Source: Ruegeria atlantica
GTDB taxonomy: Bacteria > Pseudomonadota > Alphaproteobacteria > Rhodobacterales > Rhodobacteraceae
DNA: 37,168 bases
Assembly (NCBI RefSeq): GCF_001458195.1
Contig: NZ_CYPU01000016.1
Coordinates: 1 to 37,168, forward strand
Direction of reading: 5' to 3'
Below the pieces are notes generated by a model. That model saw only the letters and a list, made by a program, of their open reading frames with translations. It ran no database searches and was not told the DNA's origin. The translations under genes were made by a program, and so were the position numbers. Of this stretch, positions 15,908 to 24,385 are shown one piece after another. How positions within the stretch are numbered: the first letter of the stretch is position 1; each line of letters starts with the position of its first letter.

Positions 15908-17014
15908 TTACTCTGCGGCAACCGCTTCCTCTGCTAGTGCCGGGTAATCGGTGTACCCTTTTTCATTGCCGCCGTAGAGTGTAGTTGGATCGAGCTCATT
16001 CAGAGCGGCGCCTTTCTCCAACCGGTTGACAAGATCAGGGTTGGAAATAAACGGCCGGCCAAAGGCCACCAGATCGACGGCTCCGGTTTCAACCGCTTCA
16101 ACCGCCATTTCCCGGTCATAAGCGTTGTTGCCCATTTTCGCACCGTCAAACAATTCATAGAGCGCCTTCAGATCGCCACCTTCCGGAATATCGCGCGGGC
16201 CGCCGGTCTGTCCCTCCACGAGATGGAGATAGGCCAGCCCATAGCCATTCAGCAATTTGACCGCATGGGTGAATGTCGCCTGCGGGTCACTGTCGGAGAT
16301 GTTGTTGGCGTCCGAGAATGGGCTGAGGCGGACACCAACGCGGTCGGCGCCCCAGACATCGACAACCACGTCCATGACCTCTTTCAGGAACCGTGCTCTA
16401 TTCTCGACAGGACCGCCGTATGCGTCTTCACGCTTGTTGGATTCGTCCCGCAGGAATTGATCAATAAGGTATCCGTTGGCTGCGTGAACCTCGACACCGT
16501 CGAAACCGGCCTCTTTGGCGTTTTCCGCGGCCCTCCGGTAGTCCGCAACGATGCCAGCAATTTCTTCGATGGCCAGAGCCCGCGGTTCAGATGTTTCAAC
16601 AAACTGCTCACCATCAAACGTCTTGGCCTTAGCTCCAATTGCGGATGGTGCAACAGGGGCGCCACCATCCTGCTGCAAGCTGTAATGCGAAATCCGGCCC
16701 ACATGCCAAAGCTGGATTACGATCTTACCGTCCTTGGCATGGACGGCCTCAGTCACTTTTTTCCAGCCGTCGATCTGCCCTTCGGAATAGATGCCGGGCG
16801 TCCAGGCGTAGCCTTTGCCTTGGGGCGAAATTTGCGATGCTTCCGTGATGATCAGACCAGCATCTGCCCGCTGCGCGTAGTACATGGCCTGCAATTCATG
16901 GACACTGTCATCCTCGGCTCTTGCCCGGTTGCGGGTCAGTGGCGCCATGACAATGCGGTTTTTCAGCTCGATTGCACCAGCTTTGATGCCGGAGAACAGT
17001 TTTTCATCAGCCAT
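15908..17014 (-). CDS. Old yellow enzyme family alkene reductase (NemA-like)
   Basis: 368-residue FMN-dependent ene-reductase that uses NAD(P)H to reduce activated C=C bonds or nitro compounds in the cytosol. Seen: LKNRIVMAPLTRNRA at the N-terminus (FMN-binding), IQLWHVGRISH, the substrate-binding pair in EVHAANGYLIDQFL (His/Asn), the YGG block in REDAYGGPVENRARF with RVGVRLSP, and VAFGRPFISNPDL (FMN phosphate) near the C-terminus. Length is standard. AAGGAAG precedes the ATG. An operator-like palindrome lies 37 bp upstream, and a TetR gene lies upstream on the same strand, so induction by an electrophile through loss of repression is likely, as in nemR-nemA. Confidence 0.92.
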   Translation of the reverse strand: MADEKLFSGIKAGAIELKNRIVMAPLTRNRARAEDDSVHELQAMYYAQRADAGLIITEASQISPQGKGYAWTPGIYSEGQIDGWKKVTEAVHAKDGKIVIQLWHVGRISHYSLQQDGGAPVAPSAIGAKAKTFDGEQFVETSEPRALAIEEIAGIVADYRRAAENAKEAGFDGVEVHAANGYLIDQFLRDESNKREDAYGGPVENRARFLKEVMDVVVDVWGADRVGVRLSPFSDANNISDSDPQATFTHAVKLLNGYGLAYLHLVEGQTGGPRDIPEGGDLKALYELFDGAKMGNNAYDREMAVEAVETGAVDLVAFGRPFISNPDLVNRLEKGAALNELDPTTLYGGNEKGYTDYPALAEEAVAAE

Positions 17015-17050
17015 TGCTGCTTCCTTATTTGGTAAACTTCGTTCAGATAT

Positions 17051-17072
17051 TATTGGACCAATCAGTCCAATA
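17051..17072. promoter_or_regulatory. Probable TetR operator
   Basis: Perfect inverted repeat TATTGGAC-6-GTCCAATA between the TetR gene and the old yellow enzyme start. Flanks are A/T-rich and would overlap the promoter of the reductase gene. The form (8-bp arms, about 22 bp in total) suits a TetR dimer. I infer that the neighbouring regulator binds it. Confidence 0.65.
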
Positions 17073-17136
17073 TTAGGGTCACTGTCTCTTGATTGAGTTT
17101 GTTTTAGGTTTCATTTCCTTATGGTGGCGGGAGGCC

Positions 17137-17733
17137 TTAGGGCGAAATCACCAACCGGGCTTGTTTCAGGGTTTGCGATATCTGCTCAGCGGGAACGCCC
17201 GCCTTGCGCAATGCCAACGTGCCGATTGCAAGGGAGGCATAAGCGCGCGCTTTGTCGAGAGCCAGACCCGGATCAGAAGGCTCAAGCGCTCCCGCAATAA
17301 TTTCGTCAATACTCTCCAAATGGCGTCGCCCGAGACCCGCCACTTCATCATCCTGCGGGGCAAGTTCCGTCAGGCAGTTGATGAGCATGCAGCCGTCACG
17401 CCCGCCTTGCGGGTTCGCCAAAGCTTCCATTATCGCACCAACGGGGTCATTTCCGCCCGCATCTGCAACGTCACGCAGATTTTTTAAACCACGCCTTGAA
17501 TAGTGCCTGAGAGCTTTGTGAAACAAAGCCTGCTTGTTGCCGAACGTTCCATAGAAGCTGGACCGGCTCAAACCCATGGCCTTGGTCAGATCATCCACAG
17601 AAGCGGTCTCGTAGCCCTTGTGCCAAAAAACGCACAAGGCTTTTTCCAAAGCCTCAGCTTCGTCAAAGGCGCGAGGCCTACCCGGGCCTGCGGGTGATTT
17701 GATGTCGCCAAATGCGTGAGTTTCTTTGCTCAT
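17137..17733 (-). CDS. TetR/AcrR-family repressor
   Basis: 198-residue regulator. Residues about 20-65 form the TetR HTH (RAFDEAEALEKALCVFWHKGYETASVDDLTKAMGLSRSSFYGTFGNKQALF). The remainder is the helical ligand domain, including the GGRDGCMLINCLTELAPQDDEV segment typical of the C-terminal domain seen with oxidoreductase partners; the Cys there (CMLINC) could sense electrophiles as in NemR, which is inference. I chose the ATG at 17733 because the protein before it is unlike any TetR extension; no strong Shine-Dalgarno sequence is visible. It is upstream of the old yellow enzyme gene in the same direction, with the palindrome at 17051-17072 between them. Confidence 0.88.
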   Translation of the reverse strand: MSKETHAFGDIKSPAGPGRPRAFDEAEALEKALCVFWHKGYETASVDDLTKAMGLSRSSFYGTFGNKQALFHKALRHYSRRGLKNLRDVADAGGNDPVGAIMEALANPQGGRDGCMLINCLTELAPQDDEVAGLGRRHLESIDEIIAGALEPSDPGLALDKARAYASLAIGTLALRKAGVPAEQISQTLKQARLVISP

Positions 17734-18303
17734 GAGCAGGATGTGGAACGGTCGGTCCAGAAATTCAAGGTGGCGGTAGAGAATTTTTGGAATGGTCAGT
17801 CCGTATTGTGACCAGAGAAAGGAATTTAGGTCGGTAGAAATACAAAACCTTCCCGTCGCGCTTGGCGTCACGCCAGTCTTAGGATCAGGACCTTTTGTCT
17901 TTTTGCGGGAGTGTCAGACGAAGAGGATCGAGATCGTAGAAAAGAGAGTCCATCCTCAGCACTAGTTTCCAACACTGGACAGATTGACTTGTGGCTTTGT
18001 CCAATGCGTTGATGTTGATCACTCACAAACCAGAGATTGGTTCGGTAGATCCATGGCCAATGCCCTCAGCTTGTGAGGATTACTACTCCAATGAGTAACA
18101 AAGCCACGAATTCAGAACTGGTTTTACGAGCATCAGTACGGCGGGCCATTGTAAGCAAACCAACAATAATTTCAGCGCGCTAGGTTAAAAAAGCGAGGTT
18201 AGCTGATGTTAAGTTTGCCCAATGTGAACTTCTTAACTTTGGCTAGAACGATTTTTTGGCAGTATCGTTTCATGAGTTGTTAGTGAGTTCAGTGAGTAAA
18301 TAG
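17734..18303. other. Gene-free gap
   Basis: About 570 bp in which I recognise no gene, repeat or RNA. All frames are frequently stopped. Around 18180-18260 the sequence is A/T-rich and probably carries the promoter of the 18304 gene. Confidence 0.4.
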
Positions 18304-18723
18304 ATGTATTTGCATAATTTCGAGGGGCATTGTTGCGCGGTCAATGACATCCGGATGGATGATTTTGCGCGTGAGTATCCGTTGCTGGACGATGCCGGCG
18401 TGCACGCACAATGGCAGAAGGGCTCTTGGCAGATCACGCGGATAGCCGACATCTGGACACGAACCGGGAAGGTACTTTCTTTGCCTTACAAAGGGGCCAA
18501 TGCCTATCCATCTTTCCAGTTTGCTAAGGATGGAACCCCGCTTCCTTTGATGGAAAAAGTGTTGAAAGCCCTGCCACGTGGAATGACCCCGTGGCAATGC
18601 GCGTTCTGGTTAACCTCACCCAAACTGGAACTCGGAGGGGAAAGCCCGGCAAATCGCATTCAGATCGGCGATGATTGCATAGTCGGTATCGCAGGCGATG
18701 CTGGTGGTCTGATGGCAGCTTAG
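18304..18723 (+). CDS. Protein resembling an MbcA/ParS/Xre antitoxin C-terminal domain
   Basis: 139 residues. The second half (LPYKGANAYPSFQFAKDGTPLPLMEKVLKALPRGMTPWQCAFWLTSPKLELGGESPANRI) follows the pattern of the toxin-binding domain in Xre/MbcA/ParS antitoxins: YP-FQF, then W-A-WL-P-LGG-SP. The first half (DDAGVHAQWQKGSWQITRIADIWTRTG) fits the helical lead-in, but there is no Xre DNA-binding domain. A TAG lies directly before the ATG, so there is no hidden extension. The usual partner, a RES-domain toxin downstream, is absent: the next 440 bp code for nothing and then an IS3 element begins. Either an orphan antitoxin or a gene left after an IS-linked deletion. Confidence 0.5.
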   Translation: MYLHNFEGHCCAVNDIRMDDFAREYPLLDDAGVHAQWQKGSWQITRIADIWTRTGKVLSLPYKGANAYPSFQFAKDGTPLPLMEKVLKALPRGMTPWQCAFWLTSPKLELGGESPANRIQIGDDCIVGIAGDAGGLMAA

Positions 18724-19164
18724 TGTTAGCTTTTGGTCAGTCATACGTCGTACAGCATCTGGCAAATTCGTGTCTCCCCTGCTTTTTCTGCCTCCGGCAA
18801 GAATAGCGAGATCAGGGCACTTAAATGTCCATTCTCTTCTGAGAATTCAGAGACAATACCAAGCAGCGTACCCATAAACACGAATGGCCAAGAGCATACT
18901 GAAATACGGGTACTAACTAGGTCTTCGAATATCGATACCCGTTGGAGAACACCCTTCCGACAAGTACAACTGCTCTGCAAATCTGTTATCTGCCGCTACG
19001 CATAGCGGAAACTCAACAAACTCGGTTTCTGCATATTTCTGTCAAACAGACTTCACCGCTCAAACACAGCCATCATCTGCCTGCGCAATCGCGCCAGATC
19101 CTCATCCACACTGGCGGCAGGATCGCACGCGAATGTTGGCAATGCCTATATGGGCCGTCTGGTT
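18724..19164. other. Gene-free gap before the IS3 element
   Basis: No convincing gene. The last 100 bp before the IS end (19060-19164) are G+C-richer and may be the edge of a gene that the insertion broke, but I cannot name it. The 150 bp after the IS (20403-20553) also look like decayed coding sequence. Confidence 0.35.
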
Positions 19165-19220
19165 TTGCCTTGATTTGGTGGACACCTAAAATAGGCGCGG
19201 ATAGCGCCGGGAGGTGTCGA

Positions 19221-19517
19221 ATGACGAAGCCGAAACGATACAAGCGGTACAGCGTGGAGTTCAAACGGGAAGCTCTGCGCAGGGCTGCGGAAGAAGGGAT
19301 GACGGATAAGGCTGTCTGCGATGAGCTGGGGATCAGCACGCGGCAGTTTCGGCGATGGCACGGCGAGATGGCGATGCTGGGCCAGGATGCGTTCCCTGGC
19401 CAGGGTCGTCCGCGCGACGAAGAGATGGCTGCGCTGAAGCGCGAGCTGGCCGAGGTGAAGAAGGAGCGTGATTTCTTAAAGGAAGCGGCGGCGTACTTCG
19501 CCAGGCTGTCGAAGTGA
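19221..19517 (+). CDS. IS3-family OrfA (transposase HTH subunit)
   Basis: 98-residue DNA-binding subunit: FKREALRRAAEEGMTDKAVCDELGISTRQFRRW is the IS3-type HTH, followed by a leucine-zipper-like helix (MAALKRELAEVKKERDFLKEAAAYFA) that joins it to OrfB. GGGAGGT precedes the ATG at 19221. The stop overlaps the GTG start of orfB by 4 bp (GTGA), and orfB is in the -1 frame, as expected for programmed frameshifting to a fusion transposase or for coupled re-initiation. No strong slippery heptamer is obvious. Confidence 0.9.
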   Translation: MTKPKRYKRYSVEFKREALRRAAEEGMTDKAVCDELGISTRQFRRWHGEMAMLGQDAFPGQGRPRDEEMAALKRELAEVKKERDFLKEAAAYFARLSK

Positions 19518-20392
19518 AGTACGCCTGTATCAATCTCCGGCGAGACCACTATCCGGTGCGTATGATGTACAGGCTGCTGGGCATTTCAGCCAGCGGATAC
19601 TACGCTTGGCGCACACGTCCGGAGAGCACCCGTGCAAAACAGGACAGAGAATTGATGCCGAAGATCAGGCGGATTTTTGAGGCCAGCAAGGGTGTCTACG
19701 GCAGTCCTCGGGTACATGCCGAACTGGTGGCCGAAGGCGTCACAGCCGGGCGCAACAAGATTGCCCGCCTGATGCGTCTTGAACGCTTGAGAGGCTGTCC
19801 CAAACGCCGTTTCCGGGTCACGACGCGGCGTGACCCGATCCATCCGGTTGCAAAGAACCTGCTGCAACGGAGCTTTGAGGCGCGGCAGCCGAACCAGAGA
19901 TGGGCTGCTGACATGACGTATATCTCGACGAAGCAGGGCTGGCTCTACCTCGCGGTTGTGTTGGATCTTTTCTCTCGCCGGATTGTGGGCTGGTCAATGA
20001 GCCAGAGGATGGGCCGACACCTCGTGCTTGGCGCCTTGCGCATGGCCATTGAGGCGCGCCGACCGGGCGGACATCTCATTCATCACTGTGACCGAGGCGC
20101 CCAGTATACCAGTGACGATTTCCGAGAGGAACTTGCCCGGCATGGTATCGAATGCAACATGAGTGCGGCCGCGAACTGCTACGACAATGCGGTTGTCGAA
20201 AGCTTCTTCGGGGTGCTCAAACGCGAGCGCGTCAACCGTGTTCGCTACCGCACCAGAGACGAGGCACGCGCAGATCTGTTCGAGTACATCGAGGTGTTCT
20301 ACAATCGAAACCGTCGCCATGGTTACCTTGGCAACGTAAGCCCGGCTGACTTCGAAAAGCGGTCAGCCGGATCTTTTGAAACCGTCCACTGA
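19514..20392 (+). CDS. IS3-family OrfB (DDE transposase)
   Basis: 292-residue catalytic subunit with an rve integrase core. Catalytic residues: first Asp in QRWAADMTYIST, second Asp in HHCDRGAQYTSDDF, Glu in NCYDNAVVESFFGVLKRE. The N-terminal HTH_21-type region (YRLLGISASGYYAWRTRP) and IFEASKGVYGSPRVHAEL are also typical. It starts with GTG overlapping the orfA stop. The frame is full length, so the enzyme should be active. Confidence 0.92.
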   Translation: MKYACINLRRDHYPVRMMYRLLGISASGYYAWRTRPESTRAKQDRELMPKIRRIFEASKGVYGSPRVHAELVAEGVTAGRNKIARLMRLERLRGCPKRRFRVTTRRDPIHPVAKNLLQRSFEARQPNQRWAADMTYISTKQGWLYLAVVLDLFSRRIVGWSMSQRMGRHLVLGALRMAIEARRPGGHLIHHCDRGAQYTSDDFREELARHGIECNMSAAANCYDNAVVESFFGVLKRERVNRVRYRTRDEARADLFEYIEVFYNRNRRHGYLGNVSPADFEKRSAGSFETVH

Positions 20393-20553
20393 AACGGGGC
20401 AAGACGAGTCCCTGCTGGTTTGACACGATCTAAAAAGTGAACATGCTGTGGCCGACCTAATGGCGGCAGCGAGCCCATCCCGCCCGATGCCGCACATCGC
20501 ACCTATGCCCGCTTTCCGGGCCGGTGCGCTGGCAGTCGACTTCTATAAATTTG

Positions 20554-21507
20554 TCAGAGTTTCCACTCGAACCCAACGGCTTTTTCGGACACCCCCCAGA
20601 GGCGCGACTTGACAACCTTGTCATGGGCGTGAGCGTTTAGTTTCCCTTTGCCGACCGGACCGACCGCTTCCAAGCGGCCCGTCGGACCGTAGAGGGCGCG
20701 CTGCTCCGTCAATGCCCCTTCGGTAGCGCACATGATTTCGGGGTATGAGCCTTGTTCTGCGGTCTGGACCATCGGCGTTTTGGTCATCAGCCACCAGATG
20801 AAACGCATCGTGCGGCTGCCGCTTGTTGTGATCAGAGACGTCGCCGATGAGCCGGGATGGCAGACGAAGACTTCAACATCTTTGCGCCCCACAGCGGCCA
20901 GACGTTCCTGCAATTCGTAGGCAAACATCATCTGCGCCAGCTTGCTTTGCGAATAGGCGGTATTAGCGCCATAACCCTCATTCCAATTCATATCGTCGAA
21001 TTTGATGGTCTTGAGCCCAAGGTTGTAGCCAAGGCTCGCGACGACCACGATCCGGCCTTTGCTTTCCGCGATGCGATCAAAGAGCAGGCCATTCAGTAGA
21101 AAATGTCCGTAGTGGTTGGTGCCAAGTTGACTTTCGAACCCGTCGACGGTCAGCTTTCGCGTCGGCACCTGCGCGATGGCCGCGTTGTTGATCAGTGCGT
21201 CGATGCGGGGCACAGTCTTCAGGACCTCTTTGGCCGCCTCGCGCACGCTGGCCAGAACAGACAGGTCCATGCGGATGAAGCTAACATCAGCTTTCGCACC
21301 GAGTTCCTGTTTTGGGTCCGCGATTGCCGCCTCAGATTTCTCGGCTGAGCGGTTCAGCATCACCACCTTAGCGTTCTTCTTCAGGAGAATGCGCGCGGCT
21401 TGAAAGCCTGCGCCCGCGTTAGCGCCAGTTATGATGTAGGTCTTACCATACTGGTCGCCGAGGCGCGCGGGTGTCCAACCTTTGGGTCCGAATGTCATAT
21501 CTACCAT
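20554..21507 (-). CDS. Short-chain dehydrogenase/reductase (retinol dehydrogenase/protochlorophyllide reductase-like)
   Basis: 317-residue NAD(P)-dependent oxidoreductase. The cofactor motif is TGANAGAGF, followed by NRSAEKSEAAI, the structural LINNAAIA, Ser in VVVASLGYN, and the catalytic YSQSKLA (YxxxK). The extended C-terminus (STSLITTSGSRTMRFIWWLM, ALYGPTGR) puts it near the WWOX/RDH and light-independent POR-like SDRs. The substrate is unknown. GGAGA lies before the ATG at 21507; a frame to 21552 adds residues without a better site. It follows the IS3 element and has no functional link to its neighbours. Confidence 0.88.
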   Translation of the reverse strand: MVDMTFGPKGWTPARLGDQYGKTYIITGANAGAGFQAARILLKKNAKVVMLNRSAEKSEAAIADPKQELGAKADVSFIRMDLSVLASVREAAKEVLKTVPRIDALINNAAIAQVPTRKLTVDGFESQLGTNHYGHFLLNGLLFDRIAESKGRIVVVASLGYNLGLKTIKFDDMNWNEGYGANTAYSQSKLAQMMFAYELQERLAAVGRKDVEVFVCHPGSSATSLITTSGSRTMRFIWWLMTKTPMVQTAEQGSYPEIMCATEGALTEQRALYGPTGRLEAVGPVGKGKLNAHAHDKVVKSRLWGVSEKAVGFEWKL

Positions 21508-21830
21508 TTTCTGTCTCCTGCCCAGCCCAAACCAGACATGCCACAGCAACACGCGAGACGGGAACTGCCGTTCTTTGCAGTCGCAAAGTCATTCATGGGA
21601 AACTCAAAAAGCGGCCATTCAGGTTCAGTATGACGATCTCGACGATCCCGCGGCCGCACCTATGTCACCGAAGCGCCCTGTAGAACGGTCAGTCCACTGT
21701 AGCGTCCGTTCAGCGAGGAAAAATCGACGTCACCTCAGTTTTAATAACGCCTAACAAAGCCTTAGATAGTACAGGAGTAGACATCAACGTTTACGGATAA
21801 GCGGAGGGCGTTGCACCTCACAAACACACC
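21508..21830. other. Gap with a degenerate intergenic repeat
   Basis: About 320 bp without a gene. The segment from about 21566 contains GCCGTTCTTTGCAGTC, also found as GCCGTTCTTTGCAGCC at 32777-32792 in the palindromic repeat broken by the MITE, so this is a diverged member of that family. The rest is unassigned; 21760-21830 is the 3' flank of the phosphatase gene. Confidence 0.4.
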
Positions 21831-23297
21831 TTAATCTGTATTTCGAGCAGTGCGAAAAGCAATCATGGTTAAGTCATCCAAACGTTCTTCATTCGTACTA
21901 TAATCTTGAAAAGCGCTGTGAATAGCCGACAATAGATCTTCGGAACACGACCACTCTTCCTGTTCAAATACAGATACAATTCTTTGAAAACCAAAACCTA
22001 AGCGTTTTTCTCCACCTAATTGGTCAATCAACCCATCAGTTGAAACAAAAAAATCTGTGATTTGATCTATTTGAACTTCGTGCTCCAAGAATTTTGGACC
22101 AATAGGAGTGTCCACATACCCAATGCTCAGCTTATCACCTCGGATTCGGTCAATGCCGATCTTGGATTTGACCAAAAGAGACATACGCGCACCTGCAAAC
22201 GTCGCCACCCCTTTTGCTGAATCGATCTGGCAAATCGCGGCGTCCATGCCGTCGTTGGAAGTCCCGTTTGCAGTATCCTGATTTAGAAGTGCACGCGTCA
22301 AATCGCTCAACTTGGACAGTGCCAGCGACGGGCTAAGCGTTTCATTTTCGAAGTAAAGCCGCTCGAGTGTAGCGATTGCCAACATCGTCATGAAGCCTCC
22401 GGGAACGCCATGTCCAGTGCAATCAATTAAGGCGAGCGTCGTAATTGGGCCGTCCGTTTTGATCCAGTAGATATCCCCACCAACCAAATCGCGTGGTTCC
22501 CATATGACAGCGAAATCAGCAAAGGCGTCCTCGCACTGGCTTGTCGTAGGCAACAAACCCTGCTGAATTCGCGTGGCATAGTTTACGCTTGCGACGATCT
22601 GATGGTGCGCCTCTCGGATTTCATTGACACGTTCAACCTCGCGATCCAGCATTGAGTTATAGCTTTGAACAACCTTGCCAATCTCATCTTCCGACTCGTA
22701 TGGGACAATTTTAGGGTCATCGTATTGCTCGAACCTTTCGATGGCTTTTAACATTTGGCCGAGAGGTCTGTTAATGAGCCATAAAAATGCAGCGGCACCT
22801 GCTAAGATGAGTGCAAATCCCCCGAGGATTCCAAGAAGGACCACAACCCCCACTTCTGTCCTTAACTCATCGTTCAAGATCTCCTGATCAATTCGGACCA
22901 ACATCGTGGCTGGCCCTGCGGCCGTCGGAACAGAAACGACGACATCTAGACCAGATTTTTTTATCTTGTCGCATCCAATAGCAGGCCAGGAAACCAGAGA
23001 TTCCGAGCTTCGCTCTAACCTCTGTTCAGCGCAAATAATGTAAGGAAAACCCGAATAGACGGCGAGCAGGCTCGTTGCTTGCGCAAAATTCCCTACTTCA
23101 ACCAATTCAGCCAACGGGCGTGCTATACGATTGGCAATCGTTGCAACCTCTGCGGCAACCTGATCCGTTTGAGCTTTCTTTTTAAATTCATAGTAAAAAA
23201 GAAGCACAATGGCATTTAACACGCCTCCGAGCAGGAGGGTCGCCAGAATATGCTTCAGAAATATTCGGCGCTTCAAGAATGTCCAGAGTTTACGCAA
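21831..23297 (-). CDS. siaA: SiaA-like membrane PP2C/SpoIIE phosphatase with HAMP domain
   Basis: 488-residue membrane phosphatase. TM helix about 14-35, an extracytoplasmic sensor region about 36-148 with two Cys, TM helix about 149-174, HAMP 175-230, a short coiled linker (NYATRIQQGLLPTT), then a SpoIIE-type PP2C domain about 265-488. Metal-site acids are in DLVGGDIYW, DCTGHGVPGGF, FVSTDGLIDQ and LDDLTMIAF. This is the SiaA architecture: in Pseudomonas SiaA dephosphorylates SiaC in response to an unknown signal. TTG start at 23297 with GAGG upstream. It is downstream of a small exported protein and divergent from siaB-siaC-cyclase, which supports the role. The symbol is by architecture and context. 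Confidence 0.82.
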   Translation of the reverse strand: MRKLWTFLKRRIFLKHILATLLLGGVLNAIVLLFYYEFKKKAQTDQVAAEVATIANRIARPLAELVEVGNFAQATSLLAVYSGFPYIICAEQRLERSSESLVSWPAIGCDKIKKSGLDVVVSVPTAAGPATMLVRIDQEILNDELRTEVGVVVLLGILGGFALILAGAAAFLWLINRPLGQMLKAIERFEQYDDPKIVPYESEDEIGKVVQSYNSMLDREVERVNEIREAHHQIVASVNYATRIQQGLLPTTSQCEDAFADFAVIWEPRDLVGGDIYWIKTDGPITTLALIDCTGHGVPGGFMTMLAIATLERLYFENETLSPSLALSKLSDLTRALLNQDTANGTSNDGMDAAICQIDSAKGVATFAGARMSLLVKSKIGIDRIRGDKLSIGYVDTPIGPKFLEHEVQIDQITDFFVSTDGLIDQLGGEKRLGFGFQRIVSVFEQEEWSCSEDLLSAIHSAFQDYSTNEERLDDLTMIAFRTARNTD

Positions 23298-23322
23298 TAA
23301 ATGCCTCTATAGTGTCCGGCAT

Positions 23323-23700
23323 CTAGTTCCCGATGTTCTTCATCGCGGCCTGAAGAGCGCCACGATTGTTAACGATCATCTGTACAACTTTGTAGTCCCC
23401 GGAAACTTCACGCACTAGAAAGTCTGCGGTCACGGTGTCGCCATCTTCGGTTATCATTTCAGAGCAGACGAAATAGTCATTTCCCGCAAGAAGAACCATG
23501 GGATGAACATTTGCAGGGTAAACGGTTTCAAACGCGTTGGTGGTCGTGTCCAGATACGTGTAAGAACCGTCGACCATGACCCCATCGACATGCGAAATCA
23601 TGGCGGATTGGAGCTTTGCCTTGACCTCAGTCGGAATGTCGGCCGCTGTAGCCGGGTCGGACGATATTACTACGGCGACCACACACAATAGCCTAATCAT
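23323..23700 (-). CDS. Small exported protein upstream of the SiaA-like gene
   Basis: 125 residues with a signal peptide (MIRLLCVVAVVISSDPATA, then ADIPTEV). The mature protein, about 105 residues, has no motif I recognise: an amphipathic N-terminal helix (VKAKLQSAMISHV), then beta-like segments (VDGSYTYLDTTTNAF, VHPMVLLAGNDYFVCSE, VTADFLVREVSGDYKVVQMIVNNRG). It could be a periplasmic accessory or ligand binder for the SiaA sensor domain, since its stop is only 25 bp before the phosphatase gene. The ATG at 23700 is chosen because a signal peptide begins there and AACCTCC on the plus strand (GGAGG on the minus) lies just upstream. That role is inference from position. Confidence 0.65.
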   Translation of the reverse strand: MIRLLCVVAVVISSDPATAADIPTEVKAKLQSAMISHVDGVMVDGSYTYLDTTTNAFETVYPANVHPMVLLAGNDYFVCSEMITEDGDTVTADFLVREVSGDYKVVQMIVNNRGALQAAMKNIGN

Positions 23701-23732
23701 ATTAACCTCCCCACTAACAACACTGCACAATT

Positions 23733-23761
23733 GATACACTAAAAATGCATAAATGTGTATC
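23733..23761. promoter_or_regulatory. Dyad in the divergent siaA/siaB promoter region
   Basis: GATACAC (23733-23739) and GTGTATC (23755-23761) form a perfect inverted repeat, with the palindrome ATGCAT (23745-23750) near its centre, in the 120-bp divergent intergenic region. It may be a regulator site for both Sia transcripts. No regulator gene is adjacent. Confidence 0.35.
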
Positions 23762-23820
23762 TTATGATATTAAGACCTGAATTGAACTTGGTGCCACCCA
23801 AGCATGACCAAGGGGAACAG

Positions 23821-24375
23821 ATGCTTGCAAGCGAAGTCTACGAACTACGCGCCAACCTGCGCCGACAAGGCGTTGTCTTTGCATACAGTGGGTATGTAAC
23901 CGAAGGTATCCTCAGTGGTGTTGGCGATGCGTTAAAGCAGAAATTAGTGTCTGAAGATGCCGACACCAAAACTCTCCGAAGCGTTTTCGCTGTTTTCGTA
24001 GAGCAAATGCAGAACATCATCAGATATTCAGTCGAACGACTACCAGCCGACGGTGAGACCGAGGTACTGGATATAAGTTACGGCATCGTGACCATAGGAA
24101 ACGAGGCCGACGGCTATGTCGTTCATGCGGGCAATCTGATCCTTTTGAGTGACGTAGACAACATGCGAAAACGACTTTCCGAACTACGCGCCATGAATCG
24201 TGAGGAACTTAGGGCTGCGTACAAAGGCCAACTCCGGTCAGAAACTGACGCCGTCAGCAATAGTGCAGGTATCGGGTTAATTGAAATTGCGCGCCGAGCG
24301 TCAAAGCCAATCGAGTTTGATTTTATGCGGATTGACGATCAGCACGCATTCTTCGCACTCAAAGCGACGGTTTGA
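23821..24375 (+). CDS. siaB: SiaB-like protein kinase (DUF6272)
   Basis: 184 residues. SiaB family: a GHKL-fold-like kinase that phosphorylates SiaC, opposing SiaA. Seen: RRQGVVFAYSGYVTEGIL at the N-terminus, a family hallmark; FVEQMQNIIRYSVE, like the N-box of histidine kinase ATP sites; VHAGNLILLSDVDNMRKRL; and NSAGIGLIEIARRASKPIEFDF, a G-box-like loop. The ATG at 23821 is chosen because AGGGGA lies five bases upstream and the family starts about here; an in-frame ATG at 23755 has no ribosome binding site. SiaC follows after 10 bp, so the operon is siaB-siaC-cyclase. Confidence 0.85.
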   Translation: MLASEVYELRANLRRQGVVFAYSGYVTEGILSGVGDALKQKLVSEDADTKTLRSVFAVFVEQMQNIIRYSVERLPADGETEVLDISYGIVTIGNEADGYVVHAGNLILLSDVDNMRKRLSELRAMNREELRAAYKGQLRSETDAVSNSAGIGLIEIARRASKPIEFDFMRIDDQHAFFALKATV

Positions 24376-24385
24376 GAGGGTACGA

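Larger units (their letters stand above)
19165..20402 (+). mobile_element. IS3-family insertion sequence, apparently complete
   Basis: About 1.24 kb with two overlapping genes for a helix-turn-helix OrfA and a DDE OrfB. Terminal repeats are imperfect: the left end reads TTGCCTTGATTTGGTGGAC and the inverted right end TTGCCCCGTTTCAGTGGAC, so outer limits are accurate to a few bases only. I see no target duplication. Both genes are intact, so the copy may be mobile. Confidence 0.8.

Noticed and set aside
16223..17035. 270-codon plus-strand open frame
   Set aside because: It is antisense to the old yellow enzyme, which has all family motifs.
19165..20402. A target duplication around the IS3 element
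   Set aside because: The flanks (CTGGT on the left, GACGAG on the right) do not match for any end position I tried.
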